DNA of 64,000 bases from Arthrobacter sp. Soc17.1.1.1 (GCF_036867195.1 NZ_JBAJII010000001.1:3162001-3226000), one strand, 5' to 3'; counted from the first letter of the stretch, positions 38,801-48,600 are shown. Numbers and translations: made by a program. The notes: generated by a model from the sequence alone, not told the origin.

Positions 38801-39118
38801 GCCGGCCCGGATGCCCTGCACCTCGGCGACCTTCGGCACGGGCGCGGTGAGACCGGAACGCACCTCCGCCGGCTGGGTCTGCTCGAACGCTCCTGCACCC
38901 TCGAACTGGACGAAGACCGAGACCTGCCCGCTCCGGGCCTGCAGGTCCTGCGAGATCTTGAGGTCCGGGCGGGCGAGCGAGCCGAGTCCCTGTGCGGTGG
39001 GCTCCTCCTGCGGCGCCTTCTCTGCGGCCGGGGCGGCGGTCACCGTACCCGCTGCCAGGACGATGCCGGTGAGCGTTGCGAGCGCTGCCCTTCCGGCCCG
39101 ACGGTTCCACTTGCTCAT
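35801..39118 (-). CDS. Secreted subtilisin-like (S8) serine protease with PA domain
   Basis: 1105-residue extracellular protease. From ATG 39118 there is a Sec signal (MSKWNRRAGRAALATLTGIV, cleavage after APAA-like residues) and an inhibitor/propeptide region to about 175. The peptidase S8 domain has Asp193 (IAVLDTGLDYTH), His270 (ESHGSHVSGTAAG) and Ser618 (KTGTSMAAPNVAG). A protease-associated domain is inserted between His and Ser (about 425-545, with QAAGAAGVVLDSP). The C-terminal half is a series of beta-sandwich regions. Family members are often involved in extracellular protein nutrition. A much longer reading upstream runs through the asparaginase gene and is spurious. Confidence 0.93.
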   Translation of the reverse strand: MSKWNRRAGRAALATLTGIVLAAGTVTAAPAAEKAPQEEPTAQGLGSLARPDLKISQDLQARSGQVSVFVQFEGAGAFEQTQPAEVRSGLTAPVPKVAEVQGIRAGIEARAAQVAADAGATSLYTTTDTLPGVALTGDAGRIRALAGRADVRKITGIVPKTLDNKGGVMDTGALASWAQRDRTGKGVTIAVLDTGLDYTHAGFGGPGTLEAFATAKASATLPDESSGLYDPAKFIGGYDLVGDAYNADPASPTYDPVAVPDGNPLDCESHGSHVSGTAAGYGVNEDGTTFRGDYSSLTAEQVNAMRIGPGTAPEAGLVSLRVFGCEGSSELVGLALDYVLDPNQDGDFSDRASIVNMSLGSSFPAYDDPEIDIVNSLTDQGILSVVSSGNGGDVFDNGGTPGSAGSALTVANSIGSQVTLDGVDVLAPADVAGRAAGQYSADFTGYATATEAQLTGDVVAAPAANRFGCTPFDPGSLAGRWVWLQWEENGAMPCGSRIRFDNAQAAGAAGVVLDSPRSVFAAGIAGNAGIPGVQFNAASSDRLRPAATAGTLRIRLAAGLQGTSTGASNALDTLSASSSRGVHGSNGVVKPDVAAPGTSIGSVQVGTGNLPSVKTGTSMAAPNVAGIAALVMAATGYDPSQVKSVIMNTATHDLLTAGGVVHAPNRTGSGRVDALDALTATSLAYASEDPALTTVGFGVLEVGADPLALTRQITVENRSDAPVRYTAEYLAATTMPGVAIAVTATGSATATADIPADGSATFDVVLSIADPTQLAKTLDPAAERVQLGLPRQYIADASGRVQFTSDTASTLRVPVHAAPKPTADLSAGTALAFDTPADLEADLAFTGRGLLQGGADSLYASVASPFVLGAESPRQESLPLESLYALDLKSVGASSTVPGVVAAGGTALDGTLSFGISTWANWNTLSSAPQLIVEIDTDNNGEPEFLARTGRAANVDLVLFNVYPVGDDGSVGAVAVGGSAANNVAGDVDTNLLDTNVVTLPLPVAALGLDPAAGAISYRVSTSSAFSVDESGAAVPVDETDWIPFSVTQPALWFEGTTSDTSFIVADGSILRVHRTAGDTTARALFLHHHNPSGDRDEILGVASD

Positions 39119-39230
39119 GCTTCTCTCCTTCGTGGATCGGTCGTGCTGACCGGGCGGAGAGCGGGACCCGAGGAAGCCCGCCGGTACCGCCGAGAGACCT
39201 GTGGGTGATGGACCTGGGAGGAGGGCGCTA

Positions 39231-39292
39231 CCAGCCGCGACCAGACGTGTCCCGTGAGGGGCGAAGCGAAGTGCTCCTACTGTCGCGGCTGG
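39231..39292. promoter_or_regulatory. Long inverted repeat between subtilase and asparaginase genes
   Basis: CCAGCCGCGAC (39231-39241) and GTCGCGGCTGG (39282-39292) are perfect 11-bp complements with a 40-nt loop, in the divergent promoter region. This could be an operator pair or the stem of a leader RNA. Confidence 0.4.
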
Positions 39293-39328
39293 AAGCGGGA
39301 GAGTCAACGGGTAGGGAATACTGGAGAC

Positions 39329-40333
39329 ATGCCCTCCACCTTCACTACGGCCGATGCCGTGGACTTCGCCGTCCTCGAACGCAACGGTTTCATCGAGTCC
39401 CGCCACGTGGGCGCCGCCGTCGTCCTGGCTGCCGACGGCACCGTCGTGACCGAACTCGGGGACATCACGAGCCCGGTCTTCCCGCGCTCCACCCTCAAGC
39501 CCTTCCAGGCGCTCGCGAGCATGAAGGCGGGCGTACCGCTGCGCGGCCCCCAGGTGGCGCTCGCCGCGGCGAGCCATGTGGCCAGTGACCGCCACATGGA
39601 CGTGGTGCGCACCATGCTCGACGCCGCCGGCGTCACCGAGGACGACCTCCAGTGCCCCGCGGACTGGCCCCAGGACGAGGAGGCCCGCAACGGCCTCGTC
39701 CGGGAGGGCAAGGGCAGGCAGCGCATCGCGTTCAACTGCTCGGGCAAGCACGCCGCCTTCCTCTGGGCGTGCACGGAGAACGGCTGGGACACCGCGACCT
39801 ACCTCGAGCCCACGCACCCGCTGCAGCGGTCCGTGGCCTCGGTCATCGAGGAGTACACGGACGAGACCGTGGCGGCCTGGGCCGTGGACGGCTGCGGCGC
39901 ACCCGTGGCCGCCGTCTCGCTGACGGGCCTCGCGCGCGGTATCGGCAGGATCGCCAAGGCCCCCTCGGACAAGCACGCGGACGCGCGGGCGGCGACGATC
40001 GCGACCGCGATGCTCGACTACCCCTGGGCCGTGCACGGCGAGGGCCGGGAGAACTCGGTGGTCATGGAGGATCTCGGGGTCATCGCCAAGAGCGGGGCGG
40101 AGGGCGTCCTCGTCCTGGCCGCGCCGACCGGGGCGTCGCTGGCGCTGAAGGTCCTCGACGGCAACTCGCGGGCGGCGACACTCGTGGGACTGACCCTCCT
40201 CGCCGCCTCCGGCGCGATCGACGCCGGGAAGGTGGGCGAGGTGCTCGCCAAGGTGGTCCCGCCGGTCCTCGGCGGCGGGCGACCCGTCGGCAGCCTGCGG
40301 CTCGCCGCCCCCGTCCTGGCGCTGCTCGACTAG
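39329..40333 (+). CDS. Asparaginase II family protein (Rhizobium-type)
   Basis: Probable L-asparaginase of the thermolabile Rhizobium AII family, distinct from E. coli AnsA/AnsB; 334 residues. ATG 39329 follows TGGAGAC; an upstream start adds an unlikely Cys/Arg-rich leader. Recognisable are RNGFIESRHVGAAVV, PRSTLKPFQA with a Ser-x-x-Lys pair, AASHVASDRHMD, FNCSGKHAAFLWAC with a second Ser-x-Lys, and DGCGAPVAAVSL. These residues are the catalytic and cysteine sites known for the family. It begins a plus-strand run with the sterol-carrier-like and DUF2079 genes (gaps of 12 bp and less). Confidence 0.92.
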   Translation: MPSTFTTADAVDFAVLERNGFIESRHVGAAVVLAADGTVVTELGDITSPVFPRSTLKPFQALASMKAGVPLRGPQVALAAASHVASDRHMDVVRTMLDAAGVTEDDLQCPADWPQDEEARNGLVREGKGRQRIAFNCSGKHAAFLWACTENGWDTATYLEPTHPLQRSVASVIEEYTDETVAAWAVDGCGAPVAAVSLTGLARGIGRIAKAPSDKHADARAATIATAMLDYPWAVHGEGRENSVVMEDLGVIAKSGAEGVLVLAAPTGASLALKVLDGNSRAATLVGLTLLAASGAIDAGKVGEVLAKVVPPVLGGGRPVGSLRLAAPVLALLD

Positions 40334-40345
40334 GCCGGCGGGACC

Positions 40346-40711
40346 GTGGCACGGCGACGCATCACCGCTGAGGACGGCCACCGGGCCCTCGCGCGGGTGG
40401 CCGACGGTTCGGCGGCCCGGGCGGAGCTGGCCACCGCGGTGCGCTTCGCCCTCGAGGAGCTCGCCGAGCTGGCGCCCGGCAACAGCGTGGAGGTCCGGGT
40501 ACCGCCCTTCGGCGTGACCCAGTGCGTCGAGGGACCCCGCCACACGCGGGGAACTCCCCCGAACGTCGTCGAGACGGATGCGGCCACCTGGCTCGCCCTG
40601 GTCACCGGTGGGACGGACTGGCCGGCGGCGGTCGCCGCCGGCAAGGTGGCGGCCTCCGGACAGCGCGCCGACCTCAGCGCATGGCTCCCCCTCTTCGGTC
40701 ACCGCGCGTGA
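40346..40711 (+). CDS. Sterol-carrier-like family protein
   Basis: 121 residues from a GTG at 40346. The central [37 protein letters not shown] and the C-terminal [25 protein letters not shown] fit a bacterial sterol-carrier-protein-like domain. This family is regularly encoded next to purF in actinobacteria (Rv0807 beside Rv0808 in M. tuberculosis). Here only two membrane protein genes intervene. A role in lipid binding is suggested by the fold only. The stop overlaps a possible GTG start of the next gene. Confidence 0.85.
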   Translation: MARRRITAEDGHRALARVADGSAARAELATAVRFALEELAELAPGNSVEVRVPPFGVTQCVEGPRHTRGTPPNVVETDAATWLALVTGGTDWPAAVAAGKVAASGQRADLSAWLPLFGHRA

Positions 40712-40752
40712 GCACCGGGCGCTCCGTGGACCCGCGCCCGCCGGGAGGACCG

Positions 40753-42249
40753 ATGGCGGCGACGGGTGATTCCGGGACGGGCGCGGACCGTGCCGGTTCG
40801 ACGGCGCGTGCCCGCGGCTCAGGGGTGACGGGTGCGGAGGACCGCCTGCGGAGACTCCGCACCCGGACCTCGGCGGCGGTGCGCCGCCAGCCTGCCGCAG
40901 CGTGGCTGACCGGTCTCGCCGCAGCCGCCCTCTACACCGTCTTCTCCGTCACCCAGTGGAACCAGCTCGGCTCCCCGTCCTGGGACCTCGGGATCTTCAC
41001 GCAGCTCGCCAAGGCCTACGCCGGGCTCGGCGCCCCGATCGTGCCGATCAAGGGCGAGGGCTTCAACCTCCTCGGCGACCACTTCCACCCGCTGCTCGTC
41101 CTGCTGGCGCCCGCCTACGCGCTCGCGCCGTCCGGCCTGACCCTCCTGATCGTCCAGGACCTCCTCTTCGGGCTGTCGGTGGCCGTGGTCGCGCGGGCGG
41201 GCATGCGGCTCATCGGGCCGAGGTCCGGTGTGGCCGTCGGGATCGCCTACGCCCTGTCCTGGGGCCTCCAGTCCGCGGTCGCCGCGCAGTTCCACGAGAT
41301 CGCCTTCGCCGTCCCGCTCCTCGCCCTCAGCCTGGAGGCCGTCCTGATGCGGCGCGTGCTGCCCGCCGTCGTGTGGGGCGGTCTCCTCGTCTTCGTCAAG
41401 GAGGACCTCGGGCTGACCGTGATGGCGCTGGGGCTGGTGCTCGCCTGGCGGCTGCGGACGGTGGCCGGGCTGTGGCTGACCGCCTGGGGTGCCCTGTGGC
41501 TGATCGTCTCCGTCCGCCTGGTCCTGCCCGCCCTCAACGCCGCCGGGCAGTACGACTACTCGGACCGCATCGACGTGGGCGCGATGCTCGGCGATCCCGC
41601 GGGCGCCGTCGTCGGCCTCGTCTCCGGTGCCGCCAAGTACGAGACGCTGCTACTGCTACTGCTCGCCGGCGGGCTCCTGTTCCTGCGGTCCCCGCTCGGT
41701 CTCGTGCTCGTCCCGACGCTGCTGTGGCGGTTCGCGTCGAACGAGGAATGGTACTGGGGCCCCGAGTGGCACTACAGCGCGGTGCTCATGCCCGTGCTCT
41801 TCCTGGCCCTGGTGGACGGCGTCCGCCTCCTCCGGGGGAGCCCGCGCGGCTGGATCCGGACCACGGCGCTCGTCGGCGTCCCCGCCGCCGCCGTCGCCTG
41901 CCTCCTGCTCCTGCCGGCCCAGAAGTTCGCGGTCCTCGCCGACCCGGCGACCTACAGGCCGTCCGAGCGCTGGGATGCCGCACACCGCATGATGGAGCTC
42001 ATCCCCGCCGGGTCCACGGTGGAGAGCGGGGTGGTGCTCATGGCGTACCTCGCGCCCGAGACGCGCGTGTACTGGCTGGGCAACACCAATCCGGCACCGG
42101 ACTACCTGATCGTCGACGCCGACGACTGGAGCTGGGGCGCCGTCCGGCCGGGCGACGCCGAGGCGCACGCCGAACAGCACTATCCCGGGTCCGACTACAC
42201 CCTCGTGTTCAGCGAGGCCGGCTACCAGCTCGTCCGGCTCGAACGCTGA
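40753..42249 (+). CDS. DUF2079 multi-pass membrane protein
   Basis: 498 residues from ATG 40753, which has a strong GGGAGGA 5 bp upstream. A GTG at 40708 overlapping the previous stop is the alternative. About nine to ten helices begin at TGLAAAALYTVFSVTQW. The extracytoplasmic motif SWDLGIFTQLAKAY, then GDHFHPLLVLLAP, is the DUF2079 signature; the latter carries the conserved His pair. A C-terminal soluble part follows (RWDAAHRMMELIP ... YLIVDADDWSWG). The family is distantly related to GT-C glycosyltransferases, so a lipid-linked sugar transferase is possible but unproven. Confidence 0.87.
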   Translation: MAATGDSGTGADRAGSTARARGSGVTGAEDRLRRLRTRTSAAVRRQPAAAWLTGLAAAALYTVFSVTQWNQLGSPSWDLGIFTQLAKAYAGLGAPIVPIKGEGFNLLGDHFHPLLVLLAPAYALAPSGLTLLIVQDLLFGLSVAVVARAGMRLIGPRSGVAVGIAYALSWGLQSAVAAQFHEIAFAVPLLALSLEAVLMRRVLPAVVWGGLLVFVKEDLGLTVMALGLVLAWRLRTVAGLWLTAWGALWLIVSVRLVLPALNAAGQYDYSDRIDVGAMLGDPAGAVVGLVSGAAKYETLLLLLLAGGLLFLRSPLGLVLVPTLLWRFASNEEWYWGPEWHYSAVLMPVLFLALVDGVRLLRGSPRGWIRTTALVGVPAAAVACLLLLPAQKFAVLADPATYRPSERWDAAHRMMELIPAGSTVESGVVLMAYLAPETRVYWLGNTNPAPDYLIVDADDWSWGAVRPGDAEAHAEQHYPGSDYTLVFSEAGYQLVRLER

Positions 42250-42268
42250 CGCCCGCTAGCCTTGAAGC

Positions 42269-42733
42269 ATGACCTCCGAGCAGCCCAGCAGCATCCCCGA
42301 GCCGCCGAACAGCACGCCCGAGCAGCCCGACACGCGCGGCGCCGTCCCGGCGGACGGTCAGCCCGCTCCCGCTGACCGGGCAGTCCCCGCCGAGGGACAG
42401 GCACAGGCACAGGCACAGGGGCAGGGACAGGGACAGCCGCAGCGTCCCGCAGAGCCCGCCTACCGGGAGGTGACCATCCGGAGGGCACCGAAGTTCGTGC
42501 CGTTCATGCTGCTCGGCGCGTTCCTCGGGTTCCTCGCGGCGCTCGTCGTGGCCTACACCGGCCCGGAGGACCCCACCCTCACGCGCGAGTCGATCCTCGG
42601 CTTCTTCACCGTGGCCTTCGCCCTGCCCGGCCTCCTGCTGGCGGCCCTGCTGGTGCTCGTCGTGGACCGCCGGAGCGTCAAGCGCGCCGAGCGCGCGCGT
42701 GCGGAGCGCACGTACGACGACGACGCCGCCTGA
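42269..42733 (+). CDS. Small two-helix membrane protein with Gln-rich N-terminus
   Basis: 154 residues. The first 65 are disordered, rich in Pro, Ala and Gln, with an AQ/GQ repeat from hexanucleotide repeats. Then YREVTIRRAPKFVPFMLLGAFLGF begins the conserved part, with helices near 77-95 and 107-132, and a short basic tail. Genes with the RxPKFxxFxxxG pattern are common immediately upstream of purF in Arthrobacter relatives. Function unknown. It lies 19 bp after the DUF2079 gene, so co-transcription is likely. Confidence 0.82.
   Translation: MTSEQPSSIPEPPNSTPEQPDTRGAVPADGQPAPADRAVPAEGQAQAQAQGQGQGQPQRPAEPAYREVTIRRAPKFVPFMLLGAFLGFLAALVVAYTGPEDPTLTRESILGFFTVAFALPGLLLAALLVLVVDRRSVKRAERARAERTYDDDAA
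42395..42436 (+). repeat. Hexanucleotide repeat in coding sequence
   Basis: Seven hexamers of the type GGACAG/GCACAG/GGGCAG encode the GQ/AQ tract of the small membrane protein. Length change in units of six stays in frame. Confidence 0.88.
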
Positions 42734-42841
42734 GGCGGGCCGGCCGGGTCAGCAGGCCGCGCCTGCGGCGGCAGGGCCGCTCGGACGGGCGGAAAGACGA
42801 TCCGCGCCGGCGGCCCCCGCACACCGTGAGAGAATGGCCGC

Positions 42842-44401
42842 ATGGTGCGCGGTGACGGACAACTCTCCCACGATCTTCTCCCCGGCGAAAAAGGACCACA
42901 GGACGCCTGCGGCGTCTTCGGTGTCTGGGCCCCCGGTGAGGAGGTGGCGAAGCTCGCCTACTACGGCCTCTACGCGCTGCAGCACCGCGGCCAGGAGTCG
43001 GCGGGGATTGCCACGAGCGACGGTCGCCGGATCAACGTCTACAAGGACATGGGCCTCGTGTCCCAGGTCTTCGACGAGTCCACGCTGAACACGCTGACCG
43101 GGCACATCGCCGTCGGCCACTGCCGCTACTCCACCACCGGCTCGTCCCACTGGGCCAACGCGCAGCCCACCCTCGGGGCCACCGCCGCGGGCACCGTGGC
43201 CCTGGCCCACAACGGCAACCTCACCAATTCGGCCGAGCTCTACCAGATGGTCCTCGCCCGCCACGGCAAGCCCCGCGCCGGCGAGATGGCGCAGGGCAAC
43301 ACCACCGACACGGCCCTCGTGACCGCACTGCTCGACGGTGACGACGACCGCTCCCTGGAGCAGACCGCCCTCGAGCTGCTGCCGAGCATTCGCGGCGCCT
43401 TCTGCTTCGTCTTCATGGACGAGGGGACCCTGTACGCGGCGCGTGACGCCTACGGCGTCCGCCCCCTCGTCCTCGGCCGCCTCGAGCGCGGGTGGGTGGT
43501 CGCCTCCGAGCAGGCCGCACTGGCCACCGTGGGCGCGAGCTTCATCCGCGAGATCGAGCCCGGCGAGTTCATCGCCATCGACGAGGACGGCGTGCGCAGC
43601 AGCCGCTTCGCCGCCCCGACCGCCGCCGGCTGCGTCTTCGAGTACGTCTACCTGGCCCGGCCCGACGCCGCGATCGCCGGCCGCTCGGTCTACGAGTCCC
43701 GCGTCGAGATGGGCCGGCAGCTGGCCCGCGAGAACTCCGCCGTCGCGGACATCGTGATCCCGGTCCCCGAGTCCGGCACGCCGGCCGCCGTCGGCTTCGC
43801 CGAGGAGTCCGGCATCCCCTTCGCCCACGGCTTCGTGAAGAACGCCTACGTGGGCCGCACGTTCATCCAGCCCAGCCAGACGCTGCGCCAGCTCGGCATC
43901 CGCCTGAAGCTCAACGCCCTCGAGTCCGTCATCCGCGGCAAGCGCATCATCGTGGTGGACGATTCCATCGTCCGCGGCAACACGCAGCGCGCCGTCGTCC
44001 GCATGCTGCGCGAGGCGGGGGCCGCGGAGGTCCACGTCAAGATCTCCTCGCCGCCGGTCCGCTGGCCGTGCTTCTACGGCATCGACTTCGCCTCCCGTGC
44101 CGAGCTGATCGCCAACGGTGCGGCGATTGACGAGATCAGTAAATCGATCGGCGCCGACAGCCTCGCCTACATCTCGGAGGACGGCATGATCGACGCCACG
44201 CAGCAGCCGCGCGAGCGCCTGTGCACGGCGTGCTTCACCGGCACCTACCCCATCCCGCTGCCCGACGACGACCGCCTGGGCAAGAACCTGCTCGAGCGGC
44301 TCGACCCCGCCGACAAGGCCGGCGCCACGGGCTGCGATCCCGGGCCGGACGCCGAGTTCGAAGCCGTCCTGACCGACGAAGACAAGAAGGAGCGGGTATG
44401 A
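42842..44401 (+). CDS. purF: Amidophosphoribosyltransferase
   Basis: First committed step of purine synthesis: PRPP plus glutamine to phosphoribosylamine; 519 residues. A 22-residue propeptide precedes the nucleophile Cys23 in DACGVFGVW. The glutaminase domain also has QHRGQESAGI, GHCRYSTTGSS and AHNGNLTN. The PRPP site is IIVVDDSIVRGNT. Cysteines for a [4Fe-4S] cluster occur in WPCFYGID and CTACFTG, as in the oxygen-sensitive B. subtilis-type enzyme. The stop overlaps the purM start (ATGA). Confidence 0.97.
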   Translation: MVRGDGQLSHDLLPGEKGPQDACGVFGVWAPGEEVAKLAYYGLYALQHRGQESAGIATSDGRRINVYKDMGLVSQVFDESTLNTLTGHIAVGHCRYSTTGSSHWANAQPTLGATAAGTVALAHNGNLTNSAELYQMVLARHGKPRAGEMAQGNTTDTALVTALLDGDDDRSLEQTALELLPSIRGAFCFVFMDEGTLYAARDAYGVRPLVLGRLERGWVVASEQAALATVGASFIREIEPGEFIAIDEDGVRSSRFAAPTAAGCVFEYVYLARPDAAIAGRSVYESRVEMGRQLARENSAVADIVIPVPESGTPAAVGFAEESGIPFAHGFVKNAYVGRTFIQPSQTLRQLGIRLKLNALESVIRGKRIIVVDDSIVRGNTQRAVVRMLREAGAAEVHVKISSPPVRWPCFYGIDFASRAELIANGAAIDEISKSIGADSLAYISEDGMIDATQQPRERLCTACFTGTYPIPLPDDDRLGKNLLERLDPADKAGATGCDPGPDAEFEAVLTDEDKKERV

Positions 44402-45510
44402 GCGTGTCCGGACCCATCACCTATGCCAGCGCAGGAGTGGACGTCGAGGCGGGTGACCGCGCCGTCGAGCTCATGAAGGACGCCGTCCGGGCCACCCACG
44501 GCGAGCAGGTCGTGGGTGGGGTGGGCGGTTTCGCCGGGCTCTTCGACGTCTCCCGCCTCCTCACCTACACGCGGCCGCTCCTCGCGACGTCCACCGACGG
44601 CGTGGGCACCAAGGTCGCCATCGCCCAGGCCATGGACATCCACGACACCATCGGCATCGACCTCGTGGGGATGGTGGTCGACGACATCGTGGTGGTCGGC
44701 GCGGAGCCGCTGTTCATGACGGACTACATCGCGTGCGGGAAGGTTGTCCCCGAGCGCATCGCGGACATCGTCCGCGGCATCGCGGCCGGCTGCTCGATGG
44801 CGGGCACCGCCCTCGTGGGCGGGGAGACCGCGGAGCACCCCGGCCTGCTCGGCGAGCACGAGTACGACGTCGCGGGTGCCGCGACCGGCGTGGTCGAGGC
44901 GGACCGCGTGCTCGGCCCGGAGCGTGTCCGCGAGGGCGATGTCGTCATCGCGATGGCGTCCTCGGGCCTGCACTCCAACGGCTACTCCCTGGTGCGCCGG
45001 GTCATCCACCAGGCCGGGTGGGCGCTCGACCGACAGGTCTCGGAGCTGGGCAGGACGCTCGGCGAGGAACTCCTCGAGCCCACGCGCGTCTACGCGGCCG
45101 ACTGCCTGGCGCTGGCCCGCAACGACGACGCGCAGGTGCACGGCTTCAGCCACGTCACCGGCGGCGGCCTCGCGGCGAACCTGGCCCGCGTGCTGCCCCG
45201 CGGACTCGAGGCCACGGTGGACCGGTCCACCTGGGAGCTCCCGCCGATCTTCACGCTCGTGTCCCAGCTCGGCAGCGTGCCCCTGCCGGACCTCGAGCGC
45301 ACGCTCAACCTCGGGGTGGGCATGGTCGCCGTCGTCGGTGCGTCCGGCGCCGATGCAGCCCTCGCCCAGCTCACCGCCGCCGGCGTACCGTCCTGGGTCA
45401 TGGGCGGCGTCCGTTCCGCGAGCGGCGGCAGCACCGACGGTCCGGACTACGTCCAGGGCGCCAAGGGCGTCGACGGCGGATCGGTGCGGCTGGTCGGCGC
45501 CTACGCCTGA
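44398..45510 (+). CDS. purM: Phosphoribosylformylglycinamidine cyclo-ligase (AIR synthetase)
   Basis: Closes the imidazole ring of FGAM to give AIR using ATP; 370 residues, in the usual range. It starts MSVSGPITYASAGVDVEAGD. Conserved are STDGVGTKVAIA, GIDLVGMVVDDIVVVGAEPLFM, ALVGGETAEHPG, SSGLHSNGYSLVR and HVTGGGLAANL. The ATG at 44398 overlaps the purF stop, so the two enzymes are translationally coupled. Downstream are a noncoding hexamer repeat and a terminator. Confidence 0.97.
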   Translation: MSVSGPITYASAGVDVEAGDRAVELMKDAVRATHGEQVVGGVGGFAGLFDVSRLLTYTRPLLATSTDGVGTKVAIAQAMDIHDTIGIDLVGMVVDDIVVVGAEPLFMTDYIACGKVVPERIADIVRGIAAGCSMAGTALVGGETAEHPGLLGEHEYDVAGAATGVVEADRVLGPERVREGDVVIAMASSGLHSNGYSLVRRVIHQAGWALDRQVSELGRTLGEELLEPTRVYAADCLALARNDDAQVHGFSHVTGGGLAANLARVLPRGLEATVDRSTWELPPIFTLVSQLGSVPLPDLERTLNLGVGMVAVVGASGADAALAQLTAAGVPSWVMGGVRSASGGSTDGPDYVQGAKGVDGGSVRLVGAYA

Positions 45511-45526
45511 CCGGGCACGTCCACAG

Positions 45527-45564
<38 letters not shown>

Positions 45565-45608
45565 GAACCTACCTCTGCCCGGCCCCTGATCATCGGGCCA
45601 CTAGCGCC

Positions 45609-45646
45609 ACGAAGCCCCTGCCCTCGAAGGAGGACAGGGGCTTCGT
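45609..45646. terminator. Bidirectional terminator, purM / CE4-GH10 gene
   Basis: 12-bp perfect stem ACGAAGCCCCTG with a 14-nt loop between convergent genes. Confidence 0.85.
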
Positions 45647-45655
45647 CGGGACCGG

Positions 45656-48600
45656 TCAGGGCTTCCCGGGCTGCTTGCGGGTCACGACGACGTCGAACGA
45701 GCCGGTGCGGGTGTTGCCCGCCTCGTCCGTGGCGGTGCACGTGACCGTCGTGACGCCGATGACGAAGCGCGAGCCCGACGCGGGCTCGCAGGTCGGCGAC
45801 ACCGCGCCGTCGAGGGTGTCGATGGCCGACGGCAGGGTGTATTTCACCTTCGCGCCGCTGGCTCCGCTGGAGATGGCGGTGATGTCCGGCTGGTCGGCGA
45901 TGCGCGGCGGCAGTACATCGGCGGGCCGGGCGGGCAGCCTGGCCGGGTCGACGATGCCCCAGTAGGCCGGCGTGACCTGCAGCTCGTCGTCGAAGGGCAG
46001 CGGCTGCTCCCAGGGTCGGGCCATGGGCCAGGTCCGCAGCCAGGTGCGGGCGTTGCTGATCCCCCAGAACGTCACCGAGTCCACGGCCGCGTCGTGCTCG
46101 CGCAGCATCGCGAAGAGGTCGCGGTAGTAGTAGCCGACCTCCGCTGCGGCGTCCGCGTCGTCCTCGAAGGCGGGGCTGTACGGATCCACGGGAGCGCCGC
46201 TGACATCGGCACCCTGGTTCTCCGTGGAGGCGTTGACGTCGAGTTCCGTGATGGCCTGCAGGAGCGCGGGGTCCAGTGCCTCGACGGCCTCGATGGAGTC
46301 CTCGAGCCACTGCACGGGCCGGGCGACGTCCACGTGGGCCTGGTGCCCCACGCCGTCGATCGGCACCCCCCGGGCCTTCAGCGCACGGATCAGGTCGAGG
46401 TAGTCGGCCCGCTTCTGAGGCATCTCCGTGTTGTAGTCGTTGATGAACAGGGCCGCCTCGGGGAAGTAGCGGTCCGCCAGGCGGAAGGCCTCGTCCACGA
46501 AGCCCTCGCCGAGGACCTGGAACCAGCGGCTGTCGCGCATGTCGTGCGGGTTCGCCGTGTCGCCGTCCGCGATGACCTCGTTCACTACGTCCCAGGCCCA
46601 GACGGGGCTGTCGCCGTCGGGGTAGCGGGCGTCGATGTGGTCCGCGATGCCCTTGATGTGCGCTTCCATGCGGGCCTTCAGGAGCGCCTGGTCGGCGGGG
46701 CTGTCGGTGAGGTCGCGGGTCCCGTCCTTGAAGAACCACGCCGGGGTCTGCGAGTGCCAGGCGAGGACGTGTCCGTAGACCTGGACGTCGTTGGCGTCCG
46801 CGAAGTCCAGCAGCTGGTCCAGCTGCGTGAAGGCGAACTGGCCCTCGACCGGCTGGACGCTCTCCGGCTTGCCCGCGTTCTCGGGGGTGAAGGCGTTGAA
46901 GTGCTTCCGCACGAGGTCCGCCGCCGTTCCCACGGTCTCCCGGGCATCGATGGCGACACCGACGTGCTCGATGCCGTCCGCGCCGAGGACGTCCTTCAGC
47001 GCGGGGACATCGGCCTGGATGGGCTTCTCGGTGACCGGTGCGAGGCTGAAGTCGTCCAGCAGGAAGTCCACCCCCACCGGGCCCTCGACATAGACCTGGG
47101 CCTTGTCCGCGGCCGCACCGAGCGTGTAGGTGCCCTTGAGCTGGACCCAGCCGTCGGCCGTCACGGAGGCACCGGCGCCGGCGACGCCGTCGTACGCGCT
47201 CCCACCGCCGTTGTCGCGCTGCACGGACACCTTGAGCGAGGCCGGCGCCTGGCCGGGAGCGAGCTTCGCCCACACGGATACCTGCACGGCGGTCCCGACG
47301 GGCAGGCCCGCCGTGACGTCGAGCGCGGCACCGTGCCAGGGCTGGGTGCGGTTCGTGACGAGCAGGCTGCCGGTGCCGGTGCGGGCATCGCTGCCCGTGG
47401 CGACGGACACGCCATCGCCACGAGCCGTCCAGCCGTCGGTGCCGGTCTCGAAGCCTGAGGTGACCTCGACAGGTGCGGCTCCTGCGCCGCCCTGCGGCAG
47501 GGTGAAGGTCCATCCCTCGGCGAGCTTCTCGCTCACCACCGTCGTGACGGCCCGGACCGTGTTGGAGCGGTCACCGCCGCCGTCGTGGGCGAGGACAACG
47601 GAGCCGGGGGTGAAGGCCGCGCGGAGGTTGGCGGTCAGGGTCGCCTCGCTGAGGTCGTTGCCGTCCCAGTCGAAGATGACGTTGCCGAGGCCGAGCGGCT
47701 GCATGCCGAGCGCCGCGGCCACCTCCCCGGTGGCGCCCCAGCTGCCGTTCGGCGCCCGGAAGTACGGCACCTGCAGGGCGGGATCGCCGACAGCGGTCCG
47801 GATGATGCGCAGGTTCTCCTTCAGGTCGGTCTCGACCTGCGCCCGGGTCCAGGAGCCCATGTCCGCGTAGGACGTGCCGTGGTTGCAGAGGGTGTGCCCC
47901 TCGGCAACGATGCGTCGCAGGAGGTCGGCGCCGCCGTCCGCCTGCACGTTCTGCCCGATGATGCAGAACGTCGCGGTGATGCCCTTGTCCCGCAGGAGGT
48001 CGAGGACCGCCGCGGTCTCCCCCGGGTTCGGTCCGTCGTCGAACGTCAGGGCGACGGCGTTCCCGGTGCCCCGCGCCGCGGCGAGGGGTGTGCTCGTGGG
48101 GTTCGCTGCGCCGCCCGGCACGAAGGACGCGTCGGGGGTGGGCTGCCAGGCTCCGCCGTCGGCGGGCCCGGCCGTCCCGGTGATCACGACGTCGTCCACG
48201 AGGTAGTCGTAGGGTGCACCCAGGTCTCCCGTTCCGAGGTAGGCCCGCAGCGTCGCCGGGTCGGCTCCGGCCGGGGCGTTGAAGGTACCGGTCACCGTGG
48301 TCCACGCGTCGGCCGAGACCGTGGTGTTGCCCACCCAGCTGTAGGCGGGTTCGACGACGAAGCGCGCCGACGTCGTCGTCCCGGCGGGAGCGGAGAGCTT
48401 CACCTGCGCGGAGAAGGAGTAGGTCCCGCCGGCCTGCAGGAGGTCGGCCGGCGTCTTCACGCCGTCGTAGTCGTTGGTCCTGCCCGTGACCAGCAGCGCC
48501 TTGTCGCCGTCGGCCTCGACGACCGACAGCGCGGCTCCGCCGTTCCGCACCAGCGGCCCGAACGCGCCGTCCTCGAAATCCTCGCTGAGGAGCACGGCGG

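Noticed and set aside
39119..40702. In-frame upstream extension of the subtilase through the asparaginase gene
   Set aside because: The signal peptide begins at 39118 after a suitable ribosome binding site. The extension is antisense to the asparaginase.
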